Below are positions 50,553 to 58,168 of a stretch of DNA of 64,000 nucleotides, one piece after another (within the stretch, counting starts at the first letter, position 1; every line of letters starts with the position of its first letter). Under the pieces are notes generated by a model that was given only the letters and a program-made list of their open reading frames with translations, had not been told where the DNA came from and did not search any database. The position numbers and the translations under genes are program-made. The stretch comes from Peptococcus simiae. GTDB taxonomy: Bacteria; Bacillota; Peptococcia; Peptococcales; Peptococcaceae. Location of the stretch: positions 3,135 through 67,134 of the forward strand of contig NZ_JBJUVG010000010.1 in assembly GCF_046097595.1 (NCBI RefSeq), given 5' to 3'.

Positions 50553-51308
50553 ATGTCTAATCTACAAGTATTTGAAAACGAGATGTTTGGGAGTATTCGA
50601 GTGATTTTTGTAGATGAAAATCCTTGGTTTGTAGGAAAGGAAGTTGCAAAAGCATTGGGGTATAAAGATACCTCTGATGCCCTTAAAAGACACGTTGATA
50701 GCGAGGATAAGCTGGGTCGGCGTTTCACCGACTCAGGTCAAAGTCGAGAAATGATTACCATTAACGAATCCGGCTTGTATTCCTTAATCATGGCAAGCAA
50801 GCTGCCGGAGGCAAAAGCCTTTAAACGTTGGGTAACCTCCGAGGTCCTGCCATCTATCCGGAAGCACGGTGGCTATATCGCCGGTCAGGAAAAAATGGAC
50901 GACCTTGAACTCCTTTCTAGGGCAGTCCTTGTGGCCAATAGTGTGATTGAAGAAAAGCAAAAGGTAATTGAAAGCCAGCAAAGTCAGATTGCAGAAATGG
51001 ATCCCAAGGCCAAGTATTATGATGCTTTAGTGGCCTGCAATCATCTGACCAACTTTAGAGACACCGCTAAACTCCTAGGGCTGGGTCAAAAAGCTTTTAT
51101 TAACTGGCTCTTAGAAAAGAAATTCCTCTACCGAGACAAGCGACAAAGGCTCCTGCCTTATAGCATCAAGAATAGAGGCTATTTCCGGATTAAGGAATGG
51201 GGGTACGGCATTGAAAAAGCCGGCGTTCAGACCTTAATCACCGCTAAGGGGCGCACTCACTTTTTAGACCTCCTAGATAAAGAAGGGTTACTGGTAATTA
51301 ATACTTAA
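50553..51308 (+). CDS. Phage-type antirepressor (Bro-N plus ANT/KilAC)
   Basis: 251 aa. Bro-N domain at the start (VFENEMFGSIRVIFVDENPW, VAKALGYKDTSDALKRHVD, GLYSLIMASKLPEAKAFKRW). A coiled linker and a C-terminal ANT domain follow (KAKYYDALVACNHLTNFRDT, FINWLLEKKFLYRD, GVQTLITAKGRTHFLDLL). In phages these proteins antagonise repressors. AAAGGTGAG upstream. Confidence 0.9.
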   Translation: MSNLQVFENEMFGSIRVIFVDENPWFVGKEVAKALGYKDTSDALKRHVDSEDKLGRRFTDSGQSREMITINESGLYSLIMASKLPEAKAFKRWVTSEVLPSIRKHGGYIAGQEKMDDLELLSRAVLVANSVIEEKQKVIESQQSQIAEMDPKAKYYDALVACNHLTNFRDTAKLLGLGQKAFINWLLEKKFLYRDKRQRLLPYSIKNRGYFRIKEWGYGIEKAGVQTLITAKGRTHFLDLLDKEGLLVINT

Positions 51309-51357
51309 ATGTTGAGATTAAACTATAAAAATAGTTAAAGATAAAAGGAGAAGGAAG

Positions 51358-52269
51358 ATGAAGATTAAGCGAATGAACAATGTAAGAAAATTCACCGTAA
51401 ACTCACCAAGTATTCTGTCCATACGGGCTTTCATGGAAAATGGTGAACCGTGGTTCTGCTCAGCAGATATTTGTAGGGTATTTGGTATTACCCAGCCATA
51501 CAAAGCATGGGAATCGCTCGACAAGGAGGATAAATGCAAGCGCCGCATTGATTCATGTGGTACCGCATACAATTGTGTTAACGAGTGGGGCATATACCAA
51601 ATGATCATTTCATTTGAATCAAAAAAGAGTGAGAGAGAGGTTAAATTTATTAGAGACTGGATTAGGAATGACATTATTCCTGCGCTCAAAGGAGAGTTTC
51701 CCACGGCCTCTGAAAACACATCTAAGGTAGATGTTAGTTTCAATTATTCACTAAAGCCTAAGACTTTTTTCGGCAATCCAGTATTCATTGCTGAGGACAT
51801 TGCCTTTATTTTGGGAAGCGGTGTTGAAACTGTTAGGTGGCTTATACAGCACCATGGCATTAAGGGCTACACTATATCCGACGGTTCAGTGAAGGTTTTC
51901 AAGAAAGAAAATGGTATTAACCAAATTGACCTACCGAAAAATACCAGCATAGATTTATATCTAAAGGATGATGTACGTATCCTCCTAGAGGCCTATAAGC
52001 CCGATGATTGTAGTAGATTTGCTGAGAAATTCTTTGAGGAAGGGGACCCTTCAGAGAGCGTTAAAACGGCCATTCATCAAGCGAACATCCTGTTAATCCT
52101 AGCTGAAGAGTGGGAAGATGGTCCTAAAGAAGGTTTTTATCACCTCATAGAAGACCTTATGGTTCAAGCTGGTGCTTGGACAGAGCAGGTGGTATCTTTC
52201 TGTAATAAGTATGGCTGGAATGAGGAGCTATCTAAGGGGCTGTCTGTTGCAGTAAGCATGATTGAATAA
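51358..52269 (+). CDS. Bro-N domain protein
   Basis: 303 aa. N-terminal Bro-N region (IRAFMENGEPWFCSADICRV, FGITQPYKAWESLDKEDKCK, EWGIYQMIISFESK). The second half is of unknown type (FIAEDIAFILGSGVETVRWL resembles a further DNA-binding box). AAAAGGAGAAGG before the ATG. Probably a DNA-binding regulator from a phage-like source. Confidence 0.75.
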   Translation: MKIKRMNNVRKFTVNSPSILSIRAFMENGEPWFCSADICRVFGITQPYKAWESLDKEDKCKRRIDSCGTAYNCVNEWGIYQMIISFESKKSEREVKFIRDWIRNDIIPALKGEFPTASENTSKVDVSFNYSLKPKTFFGNPVFIAEDIAFILGSGVETVRWLIQHHGIKGYTISDGSVKVFKKENGINQIDLPKNTSIDLYLKDDVRILLEAYKPDDCSRFAEKFFEEGDPSESVKTAIHQANILLILAEEWEDGPKEGFYHLIEDLMVQAGAWTEQVVSFCNKYGWNEELSKGLSVAVSMIE

Positions 52270-52301
52270 ATTATGATAAAATAGATACCGAGGTGGTATC
52301 C

Positions 52302-53033
52302 TTGAAAAATAAGTGGAATATGACCATAGAGCAGAATATTGCCTTTGCAAAAAGGTCCTTGGTCGATGCTATATGGAAAAGTGCTAGACTGGAAGGCCTT
52401 TCAGTAACATTTCCGCAGACAGACGATATATATAATGGATATGTTGGCTCCGGCGTCTCTGTAGACGCCGTGGTCACCATTAATAATCTAAAACACGCAT
52501 GGCAGTTTCTATTAGCCAATTTAGATTATCCTTTGGATTATCCGTATGTCTGTAAACTCAATTCTCTTGTCGGTGCAGATAATCTTATTTATCGAGCAGG
52601 CCGCATTAGGGAAGAGGGTCAAGAGGTCGGTATTGGTGGTACAAGTTGGAAGCCGAATATACCCTCCGAAACAAAGACTAAGCGAATTTTAGCTGAGTTA
52701 ATGGAAATACAAGGCTATTCCGCTACTGATAGGGCTTTGCAGGTCCTCTGCTTCCTAATGAGAAATCAGACCTTTTTGGATGGGAATAAAAGGACTGCTA
52801 TGCTTGCAGCTAATCATATCTTAATTGGCTGTGGGTGTGGCATATTAAGCATTCCTATTGAGTTTCAAGAAGAGTTTAAAATAAAGCTGATTGCTTTTTA
52901 TGAAACCGGAAATGCCGAGGATCTGAAAGAGTTTCTTTATCAGAACTGCATTTTTGGGCAGGCCCGAAGTGAAGAAGCTAAAACAGACTATCCCTTTGCA
53001 GGCATCAAGTGGAATGAGCCTGATGGAGAGTAA
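52302..53033 (+). CDS. Fic-family protein lacking the catalytic histidine
   Basis: 243 aa from TTG 52302, five bases after GAGGTGG. N-terminal SARLEG (27-32) fits the Fic inhibitory motif (S/T)xxxE(G/N). The active loop reads RNQTFLDGNKRTA (154-166): the FxDGNKR part is intact, but Gln156 stands where the HPFx(D/E)GN histidine should be. AMP transfer by the standard route is thus doubtful. Directly followed by a second, complete Fic gene. Confidence 0.8.
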   Translation: MKNKWNMTIEQNIAFAKRSLVDAIWKSARLEGLSVTFPQTDDIYNGYVGSGVSVDAVVTINNLKHAWQFLLANLDYPLDYPYVCKLNSLVGADNLIYRAGRIREEGQEVGIGGTSWKPNIPSETKTKRILAELMEIQGYSATDRALQVLCFLMRNQTFLDGNKRTAMLAANHILIGCGCGILSIPIEFQEEFKIKLIAFYETGNAEDLKEFLYQNCIFGQARSEEAKTDYPFAGIKWNEPDGE

Positions 53034-53034
53034 T

Positions 53035-53598
53035 ATGGATCATAAAGAAGAGTTGCTAAGTAAAAAAAGGTCGCTAGAACTTTGGGATAAAGGTTTATAT
53101 CGTAACATTGAAGTCGGTACCTTTGAGGGGCTAAGTGCTATTCATAAGTACCTGTTCCAAGATGTGTTTCCCTTCGCTGGACAAGTTCGGACTGAAAATA
53201 TCTCAAAAGGTAATTTTCGATTTGCCGGTGCTTTGTTTTTAGAAGCTAATCTAAAAATAATCGATACCATGCCGGACGCTACCTTTGAAGAGATCATAGA
53301 TAAATATGTAGAAATGAATGTAGCCCATCCTTTCCGAGAAGGTAATGGACGTTCTATGAGGATCTGGCTAGACCTGCTCCTAAAAGAGCGGTTAGGTCTT
53401 TGTGTAGACTGGGCTAAAGTAGATAAGGACCAGTACCTCCAAGCCATGGAGCGGTCACCGGTAAACAGTCTGGAATTGTATGTATTGCTCCAGTCCGCTC
53501 TCACCGATAAGGTAGAGGACAGAGAAGTCTATATGCGTGGGGTGCAAGCATCCTACGAATATGAAGGGTTGAGTGATATAGATATTTACGAACTGTAG
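53035..53598 (+). CDS. fic: Fic-family AMP-transferase with C-terminal inhibitory motif
   Basis: 187 aa; ATG 53035 is just past the stop of the previous gene, with GGAG in its last codons. GQVRTENISKGNFRFA and the complete active loop HPFREGNGRSMR (98-109). Near the end SYEYEG matches the inhibitory (S/T)xxxE(G/N) motif, which makes it a class III type Fic that keeps itself off. Fic enzymes add AMP to target proteins. Confidence 0.87.
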   Translation: MDHKEELLSKKRSLELWDKGLYRNIEVGTFEGLSAIHKYLFQDVFPFAGQVRTENISKGNFRFAGALFLEANLKIIDTMPDATFEEIIDKYVEMNVAHPFREGNGRSMRIWLDLLLKERLGLCVDWAKVDKDQYLQAMERSPVNSLELYVLLQSALTDKVEDREVYMRGVQASYEYEGLSDIDIYEL

Positions 53599-53617
53599 AA
53601 AAAAAAAGAAACCACCA

Positions 53618-53668
53618 AGAGATATGTAAGAGAAAGATATTCTTTCCTGCATATCTCTTTTTTTATTG
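53618..53668 (+). terminator. AGAGATATG-type hairpin, copy 4
   Basis: AGAGATATG ... CATATCTCT, inner GAAAG/CTTTC, seven T; between the Fic and RadC genes, 17 bases before the RadC start. Confidence 0.75.
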
Positions 53669-53684
53669 AAAAGGAGAAAATGAA

Positions 53685-54197
53685 ATGAAACTACAAGGAC
53701 TTATCAAAGATTTTAACGATATAGAAGAAAAAGCCTTCTTTAAGCAGGGAGTCGTTATGGAGCATGCACCGGTTTATGAAGCCGAGGAAGAGAAAGTATT
53801 TGTTGAGCCGCTAAACTCATATGAAAAAGCCGCTCTATGTATAAGAGAGTTTCTCAAGCCTGAAAGACTGACGGTCGAGCAGTTTGGCGTTCTGTTCCTG
53901 AATACCAAGCTGAAGCCTGTAGGCTATAGCATTGTGTCTGTAGGTGGTTTGACTCAAGCTATCGTAGAGCCTTCCGCTGTTTTCCAACGGGCAATGTTGG
54001 CCAACGTACAAAACATAATTGTCTTTCACAACCACCCTAGCGGCGATACAACACCTAGTCAGGAAGACTTAGGCTTAACGAAACGCCTTGCTGAGGGTGG
54101 GGAAATCTTAGGAATAAGGCTTCGAGACCACATCATTGTAAGCCACGAAAAATACTCTAAAAGTATAAGAACGGAATATCCAAACTTATTTTATTAA
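53685..54197 (+). CDS. radC: RadC-like JAB-domain protein
   Basis: 170 aa. EQFGVLFLNTKLKPVGYSIV, then IIVFHNHPSGDTTPSQEDLG with the JAMM metal site (HxHPSGxxxPSxxD) and LRDHIIVSHEKYS. RadC proteins are frequent on plasmids and ICEs, often next to antirestriction genes, as here. The N-terminal helix-hairpin-helix of full-size RadC is missing. AAAAGGAG upstream. Confidence 0.9.
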   Translation: MKLQGLIKDFNDIEEKAFFKQGVVMEHAPVYEAEEEKVFVEPLNSYEKAALCIREFLKPERLTVEQFGVLFLNTKLKPVGYSIVSVGGLTQAIVEPSAVFQRAMLANVQNIIVFHNHPSGDTTPSQEDLGLTKRLAEGGEILGIRLRDHIIVSHEKYSKSIRTEYPNLFY

Positions 54198-54217
54198 GCA
54201 GAAAAGGAGAATGGAAA

Positions 54218-55096
54218 ATGACCATGCAAAACGAAAAAGTAACCGCATTGTTAGAACAATTAGAGGTAGGGCTGGATAATCTCTTTGAGAGCGAGAATTA
54301 TAAAAAGTGGCTTCGTACGATAAGTCACTTTCACGCTTACTCTTTTGGGAATACGGTTCTTATCGCCAGCCAATGCCCCGAGGCTACTCGGGTGGCAGGC
54401 TATCAGACCTGGAAGAAATTAAATAGACAGGTTAGAAAAGGGGAAAAGGCCATTAAAATCCTTGCCCCTGTTATTAAGAAGCTAGATGAGATCAAAAAAG
54501 ATAAGAATGGCAATCCTATTCTCGATAAGAAAGGAGAGCTGGTGCAAGAAGAGCGGCTCATTGGTTACAGGGTCGTATCAGTCTTTGATATTGCTCAGAC
54601 TGACGGTGAAGAACTCCCCGGCCTAGCTAGCTATAGAATGGACTGTGAGGTCCAAGGCTATGATCGGTTATTTGAGGCCTTAAAGGCAGTTTCCCCTGTT
54701 CCTGTTCGTTTTCAGGATCTGCCAAGAGGGACATATGGGTATTTCTCCCGGAAAGACAAGGAAATAGTCCTAGATCAAGGGATGACCGAGGCTGATATCA
54801 TTTCTACCCTCTTTCATGAAATGGCCCATAGTGTTCTCCATGGGACTGAAGCGGCTCAAACAATGGATGTCCATGTCAAAGAAGTAGAGGCAGAATCGGT
54901 GGCGTATGTATTATCCAGCCGGTTTGGCCTACCCTGTGAAGAAGTCAGCTTATCCTATATTGCAGGCTGGGCTACCATGGACGAAGAGAAAAGGCAAGTC
55001 CTAAAAAAAGCTATGAACAGGATTACTAAGGCCTCTTCTCAACTGCTGAAAGGCATAGAAGAGGCCCTAGGGAACAAAGAAGCAATTTGCGCATAA
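54218..55096 (+). CDS. ardC: ArdC-type antirestriction protein with zinc-peptidase motif
   Basis: 292 aa. N-terminal ssDNA-binding ArdC region (HFHAYSFGNTVLIASQCPEA, VAGYQTWKKLNRQVRKGEKA, IKILAPV, GYRVVSVFDIAQTDGEE). A C-terminal metallopeptidase-like site follows: STLFHEMAHSVLHG. ArdC proteins protect entering DNA from restriction. AAAAGGAG upstream. Confidence 0.9.
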   Translation: MTMQNEKVTALLEQLEVGLDNLFESENYKKWLRTISHFHAYSFGNTVLIASQCPEATRVAGYQTWKKLNRQVRKGEKAIKILAPVIKKLDEIKKDKNGNPILDKKGELVQEERLIGYRVVSVFDIAQTDGEELPGLASYRMDCEVQGYDRLFEALKAVSPVPVRFQDLPRGTYGYFSRKDKEIVLDQGMTEADIISTLFHEMAHSVLHGTEAAQTMDVHVKEVEAESVAYVLSSRFGLPCEEVSLSYIAGWATMDEEKRQVLKKAMNRITKASSQLLKGIEEALGNKEAICA

Positions 55097-55109
55097 GGAG
55101 GGTGTTGGT

Positions 55110-55538
55110 GTGAAAGCCTTAGACTTCGCCCGTTATATCATTTATAGGTGTTACGACATAGAGAAGCCTATTAGCAATCTTCAGTTGCAGCAGATCCTTT
55201 ATTTTGTTCAAGTATCTTTCCTTCAAGAGAAAGGCCACTTGGCTTTCGCTGAAAGTATTGAGGCTTGGCAATTTGGACCTGTTGTTCCAGCTGTTTATTA
55301 TGACTTTTCCGGCTATGGCGGACTGAAAATCCCCGTCAGTGAGGGAAAATATATAGACTTTTCAGGTCAGGACCTTGTAGATCAAATTTGTGCAGAAGCT
55401 GCCTCATTAGAGGCGTGGGAGTTGCTAGAAATGTCGCATGAAAAAGGAGGACCTTGGCATAGAGTCTATAACAATGGCAAGGGCAATCGTGATATCATCA
55501 GCCCTGCTGTAATGAAAGCACATGGAACTAGAAAATAA
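55110..55538 (+). CDS. Panacea-domain protein without an obvious toxin partner
   Basis: 142 aa from GTG 55110 behind AAGGAGG. LDFARYIIYRCYDIEKPISN, LQLQQILYFVQVSFLQ, IEAWQFGPVVPAVYYDFSGY and MSHEKGGPWHRVYNNGKG fit Panacea. It sits 13 bases after ardC and is followed by a terminator, then by an unrelated RelB/YafQ pair with its own promoter. Close Gram-positive relatives are annotated as GepA-like plasmid proteins. Confidence 0.85.
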   Translation: MKALDFARYIIYRCYDIEKPISNLQLQQILYFVQVSFLQEKGHLAFAESIEAWQFGPVVPAVYYDFSGYGGLKIPVSEGKYIDFSGQDLVDQICAEAASLEAWELLEMSHEKGGPWHRVYNNGKGNRDIISPAVMKAHGTRK

Positions 55539-55550
55539 ACAATGATACTT

Positions 55551-55588
55551 AACCACACAGGAGCCGAAACTCTTGTGTGGTTTTTTTA
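55551..55588 (+). terminator. Terminator after the Panacea gene
   Basis: AACCACACA ... TGTGTGGTT hairpin with seven T. Confidence 0.85.
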
Positions 55589-55633
55589 TTCGGTAAAAAG
55601 GAGAGCTTTTGCAGCCTGCGTAATGATGTTGTA

Positions 55634-55662
55634 TTGACATAAACCGAACTTCCGTGTATAAT
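55634..55662 (+). promoter_or_regulatory. Promoter of the RelB/YafQ pair
   Basis: TTGACA (55634-55639), 17-nt spacer, TATAAT (55657-55662): a full consensus promoter 24 bp before the ATG. Confidence 0.8.
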
Positions 55663-55685
55663 ATGCTTGAATGGAGGTGTTCTGT

Positions 55686-55958
55686 ATGGCAACAACAAAC
55701 TTGAACATTAGAACAGATAGAGCCATCAAGGATCAGGCAGAAGAAATTTTCAATGAACTTGGTCTAAATATGACAACTGCTATAAATATGTTTCTGCGAA
55801 CTGCTATCCGTGAACAGGGCATTCCTTTTGAACTGAAATTGGATGTACCGAATAAAACAACAGCAGTCGCAATTGAGGAAGGACGGAAAATGATGTCTGA
55901 CCCTTCTGCACCGAGATATTCCAGCATGGGTGCGCTTAAAGCGGCACTTGAAGTATGA
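55686..55958 (+). CDS. RelB/DinJ-family antitoxin
   Basis: 90 aa from ATG 55686 (GGAGGTG upstream). Ribbon-helix-helix start MATTNLNIRTDRAIKDQAEE then ELGLNMTTAINMFLRTAIRE. Overlaps the toxin gene by 4 bases. Codon use and G+C differ from its neighbours, so it may be a recent arrival. Confidence 0.92.
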   Translation: MATTNLNIRTDRAIKDQAEEIFNELGLNMTTAINMFLRTAIREQGIPFELKLDVPNKTTAVAIEEGRKMMSDPSAPRYSSMGALKAALEV

Positions 55959-56236
55959 AATATGATGTACAGTTTACCAATCAGTTTAAGAAGGATTTGA
56001 AACTTGCCAAAAAGCAAAACAAGAATCTGGATAAACTGTTTGAGGTAATCGATATTCTGGCGAATGGCGGTACGCTGGATGTAAAATACCGGGATCATGG
56101 TCTTACTGGTAATTACAAAGGTACTCGTGAATGTCACATCGAACAGGACTGGCTGCTTATTTATGAGATTTGTGGAGATGTGCTTGTTTTAATGCTTTAT
56201 CGGCTTGGAACACATTCTGAGCTATTCAAAAAATGA
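55955..56236 (+). CDS. YafQ-family mRNA-interferase toxin
   Basis: 93 aa. YDVQFTNQFKKDLKLAKKQN, LDVKYRDHGLTGNYKGTREC, HIEQDWLLIYEI and LMLYRLGTHSELF are the hallmarks of YafQ, with the late histidine and the terminal GTHSELF box. Cleaves mRNA at the ribosome in the family. Confidence 0.94.
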   Translation: MKYDVQFTNQFKKDLKLAKKQNKNLDKLFEVIDILANGGTLDVKYRDHGLTGNYKGTRECHIEQDWLLIYEICGDVLVLMLYRLGTHSELFKK

Positions 56237-56363
56237 GTATAAGCTGGCGTATTAGATAAAACTGAAACGCTAGAGGCTCTGAAGATAAAAGATTTATTCA
56301 ATCAATTGGTTTTTGCCTCTGAGAAAGCGTTGAAGTGTCTGCATTTTGAAGGAGTGGTAAAAG

Positions 56364-56603
56364 ATGGATAATAATCAATATAGTTCTATCTTGGGGTTAA
56401 TTGTTCCGCCACTCGTTAATAAGATTGCTGAAAATAGTAATTTATCAACCTTGGAGGCAGCGGAGTGTTTGTATCAATCTGACCTGTATAAAGATCTTGC
56501 AGATGAAAATTTGAAGCTATGGCATTATAGCGTTCCCACCCTGTATTCCATGTTTCAAGATGAGCTGTTGGTTGGATCATACGACTTCCCGGAAGGAGTT
56601 TAG
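56364..56603 (+). CDS. Small conserved protein upstream of DUF3791 gene
   Basis: 79 aa. SILGLIVPPLVNKIAENSNL, AAECLYQSDLYKDLADENLK, LWHYSVPTLYSMFQDEL. It is a familiar partner of DUF3791 genes in gut and oral Bacillota; function unknown. GGAGTGG before the ATG. Confidence 0.65.
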   Translation: MDNNQYSSILGLIVPPLVNKIAENSNLSTLEAAECLYQSDLYKDLADENLKLWHYSVPTLYSMFQDELLVGSYDFPEGV

Positions 56604-56607
56604 GTTA

Positions 56608-56823
56608 ATGACAAGGGCGGAAGAATATCTTATTTTTTTTCTAGAACGCTATCGGTATCACAAAGGGCTTTCCGGAAAAGATGCAATAGAGCTTTTCCAG
56701 TCAAAAGGGATTAGTGAGTATATATTGAGCCACTATGATGCCCTCCATGTGCAAAGTGAGCAAAGCGTTATAGAGGAAATAGATGAATTGCTAGAAGAAA
56801 ATATCCTCTCTAACACGCCGTAA
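56608..56823 (+). CDS. DUF3791-like protein
   Basis: 71 aa from ATG 56608 (GGAAGGAG upstream, in the previous gene). AEEYLIFFLERYRYHKGLSG, KDAIELFQSKGISEYILSHY, DALHVQSEQSVIEEIDEL match the DUF3791 pattern. Often linked to DUF3990 genes in TA-like loci, but no DUF3990 gene is present here. The stop lies inside the terminator hairpin. Confidence 0.7.
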   Translation: MTRAEEYLIFFLERYRYHKGLSGKDAIELFQSKGISEYILSHYDALHVQSEQSVIEEIDELLEENILSNTP

Positions 56824-56848
56824 TGGCGTGTTTTTCTATCCATAGATG

Positions 56849-56877
56849 TTGACTTTAAAAAATAAAAGTTGTATAAT
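56849..56877 (+). promoter_or_regulatory. Promoter of structured RNA, copy 2
   Basis: TTGACT (56849-56854), 17-nt spacer, TATAAT (56872-56877). Confidence 0.75.
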
Positions 56878-56883
56878 GTGTGT

Positions 56884-57084
56884 ATATTAAATTTCCGGAG
56901 GCTATTGTAATTTCGGTAGGCAATAGTAGGATCCGGTGACGTTAACCGAAGCGTCTTTATCATTGTGCCGACCAGTGTATGTGCTGGCCGTAGTCCTTGC
57001 GAGTAATTGCAAGGAAGTAACCCTTAACTGGGAATGATGGGGAAGTACAGATAGGGACCTCTGTGTCCATTTTTAAGTTAATCA
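56884..57084 (+). ncRNA. Conserved structured RNA upstream of an Rpn gene, copy 2
   Basis: Nearly identical to 46058-46255. Differences fall mainly in loops (for example GTATTTGC against GTATGTGC in the CCAGT/GCTGG hairpin), while all stems are kept. Followed by the AGAGATATG hairpin and an Rpn gene, as in copy 1. Together with its promoter and the preceding CACGCC/GGCGTG terminator it makes a repeat of about 330 bp. Confidence 0.6.
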
Positions 57085-57085
57085 A

Positions 57086-57134
57086 AGAGATATGTAAGAA
57101 AGTTGATCTTTCAAGCATATCTCTTTTTTTATTG
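57086..57134 (+). terminator. AGAGATATG-type hairpin, copy 5
   Basis: AGAGATATG ... CATATCTCT, inner GAAAG/CTTTC, seven T; upstream of the Rpn gene at 57168. Confidence 0.75.
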
Positions 57135-57167
57135 CTAAAAGTAAGGTATACTGAAAGGAGAAAATGT

Positions 57168-58064
57168 ATGTGTGAACCTAAGTTTTATCAGCTGACAAAT
57201 GACCTCTTATTTCACATCGTCATGCAGAAAAGTGAGGTAGCCCTTAAAGGGTTGGTAGCCTCTCTGTTGTCGAAAAAGGTGGAGGAAATAACCAGCGTAG
57301 AAGTGCTTAATCCTATTGACTATAGTCAACGGATTAGCGGCAAAAGAATTATTTTAGATGTTAATGCCCGAGTGAATAAAGATACCCTAGTAAACATTGA
57401 AGTGCAAGTGAGACGTTTTGAAGCGTGGCATCTAAGATCCCTCTTCTATGCAGCCCGAATGGCAGCACAAAGCCACCCGGGGAAAACATATGCAGAGTTG
57501 CCGATTATCCGGCAGTTTAGCATATTGGATTATACCTTTGAAGAGGAAGATTCGGCATTTTTCTCGGAATATGAGCTGCAGAACCAAAAGACCGGCAAGA
57601 CCTATACTGATAGGTTCCGTATAGCTATTATGGATTTGACCCAAAGAAATCTAGCAACCCCGGATGATATTGCATCCGGTAGGCTTATCTGGGCGGACCT
57701 TTTTAAGGCTAAGTCTTGGGAGGAATTAGACCAACTTGCGAAAAAGGACACACTAGCAAGGGAGGTAGTGGATATTATGCGTACAGCAATGAAAGATGAC
57801 GGCATTTCTTTTGCTATTAATGAGCGAGAGATTGCTGAAATGGACGCCCTCACTCGTGAAAAGTCCGCCGAACGGTGTGGACTGGAACGGGGCTTAGAAC
57901 AAGGCTGGCAGCAAGGCTTAGCTAGAGGCCTAGAAGAAGGCATAGAAAAAGGCATGGAGAAAGGCATGGAGAAAGGAACCGCCAGAAGCCGAGAAGCCAT
58001 ACGCTCTAATATGATTAGAGCAGGCTTCACCGAGGAGCAGATAGCCCTTGCGCTAGGTGAATAG
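57168..58064 (+). CDS. Rpn-family PD-(D/E)XK nuclease 2
   Basis: 298 aa from ATG 57168. Same first 16 residues and upstream region as the 46340 gene. RIILDVNARV and LVNIEVQVRRFEAWHLRS form the nuclease core. The C-terminus holds repeated E-K/Q-G units (GLEQGWQQGLARGLEEGIEK, then GMEKGMEKG). It is the longest tail of the three and ends in a small domain (NMIRAGFTEEQIALALGE). Confidence 0.87.
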   Translation: MCEPKFYQLTNDLLFHIVMQKSEVALKGLVASLLSKKVEEITSVEVLNPIDYSQRISGKRIILDVNARVNKDTLVNIEVQVRRFEAWHLRSLFYAARMAAQSHPGKTYAELPIIRQFSILDYTFEEEDSAFFSEYELQNQKTGKTYTDRFRIAIMDLTQRNLATPDDIASGRLIWADLFKAKSWEELDQLAKKDTLAREVVDIMRTAMKDDGISFAINEREIAEMDALTREKSAERCGLERGLEQGWQQGLARGLEEGIEKGMEKGMEKGTARSREAIRSNMIRAGFTEEQIALALGE

Positions 58065-58085
58065 AAAAACAAAAGCTAAATATTA

Positions 58086-58133
58086 AGAGATATGTAAGAA
58101 AGTTGATCTTTCAAGCATATCTCTTTTTTTATT
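58086..58133 (+). terminator. AGAGATATG-type hairpin, copy 6
   Basis: Same as copy 5 within the stem; between Rpn genes 2 and 3. Confidence 0.75.
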
Positions 58134-58168
58134 GCAAAAAGTAAGGTATACTGAAAGGAGAAAGTGTA

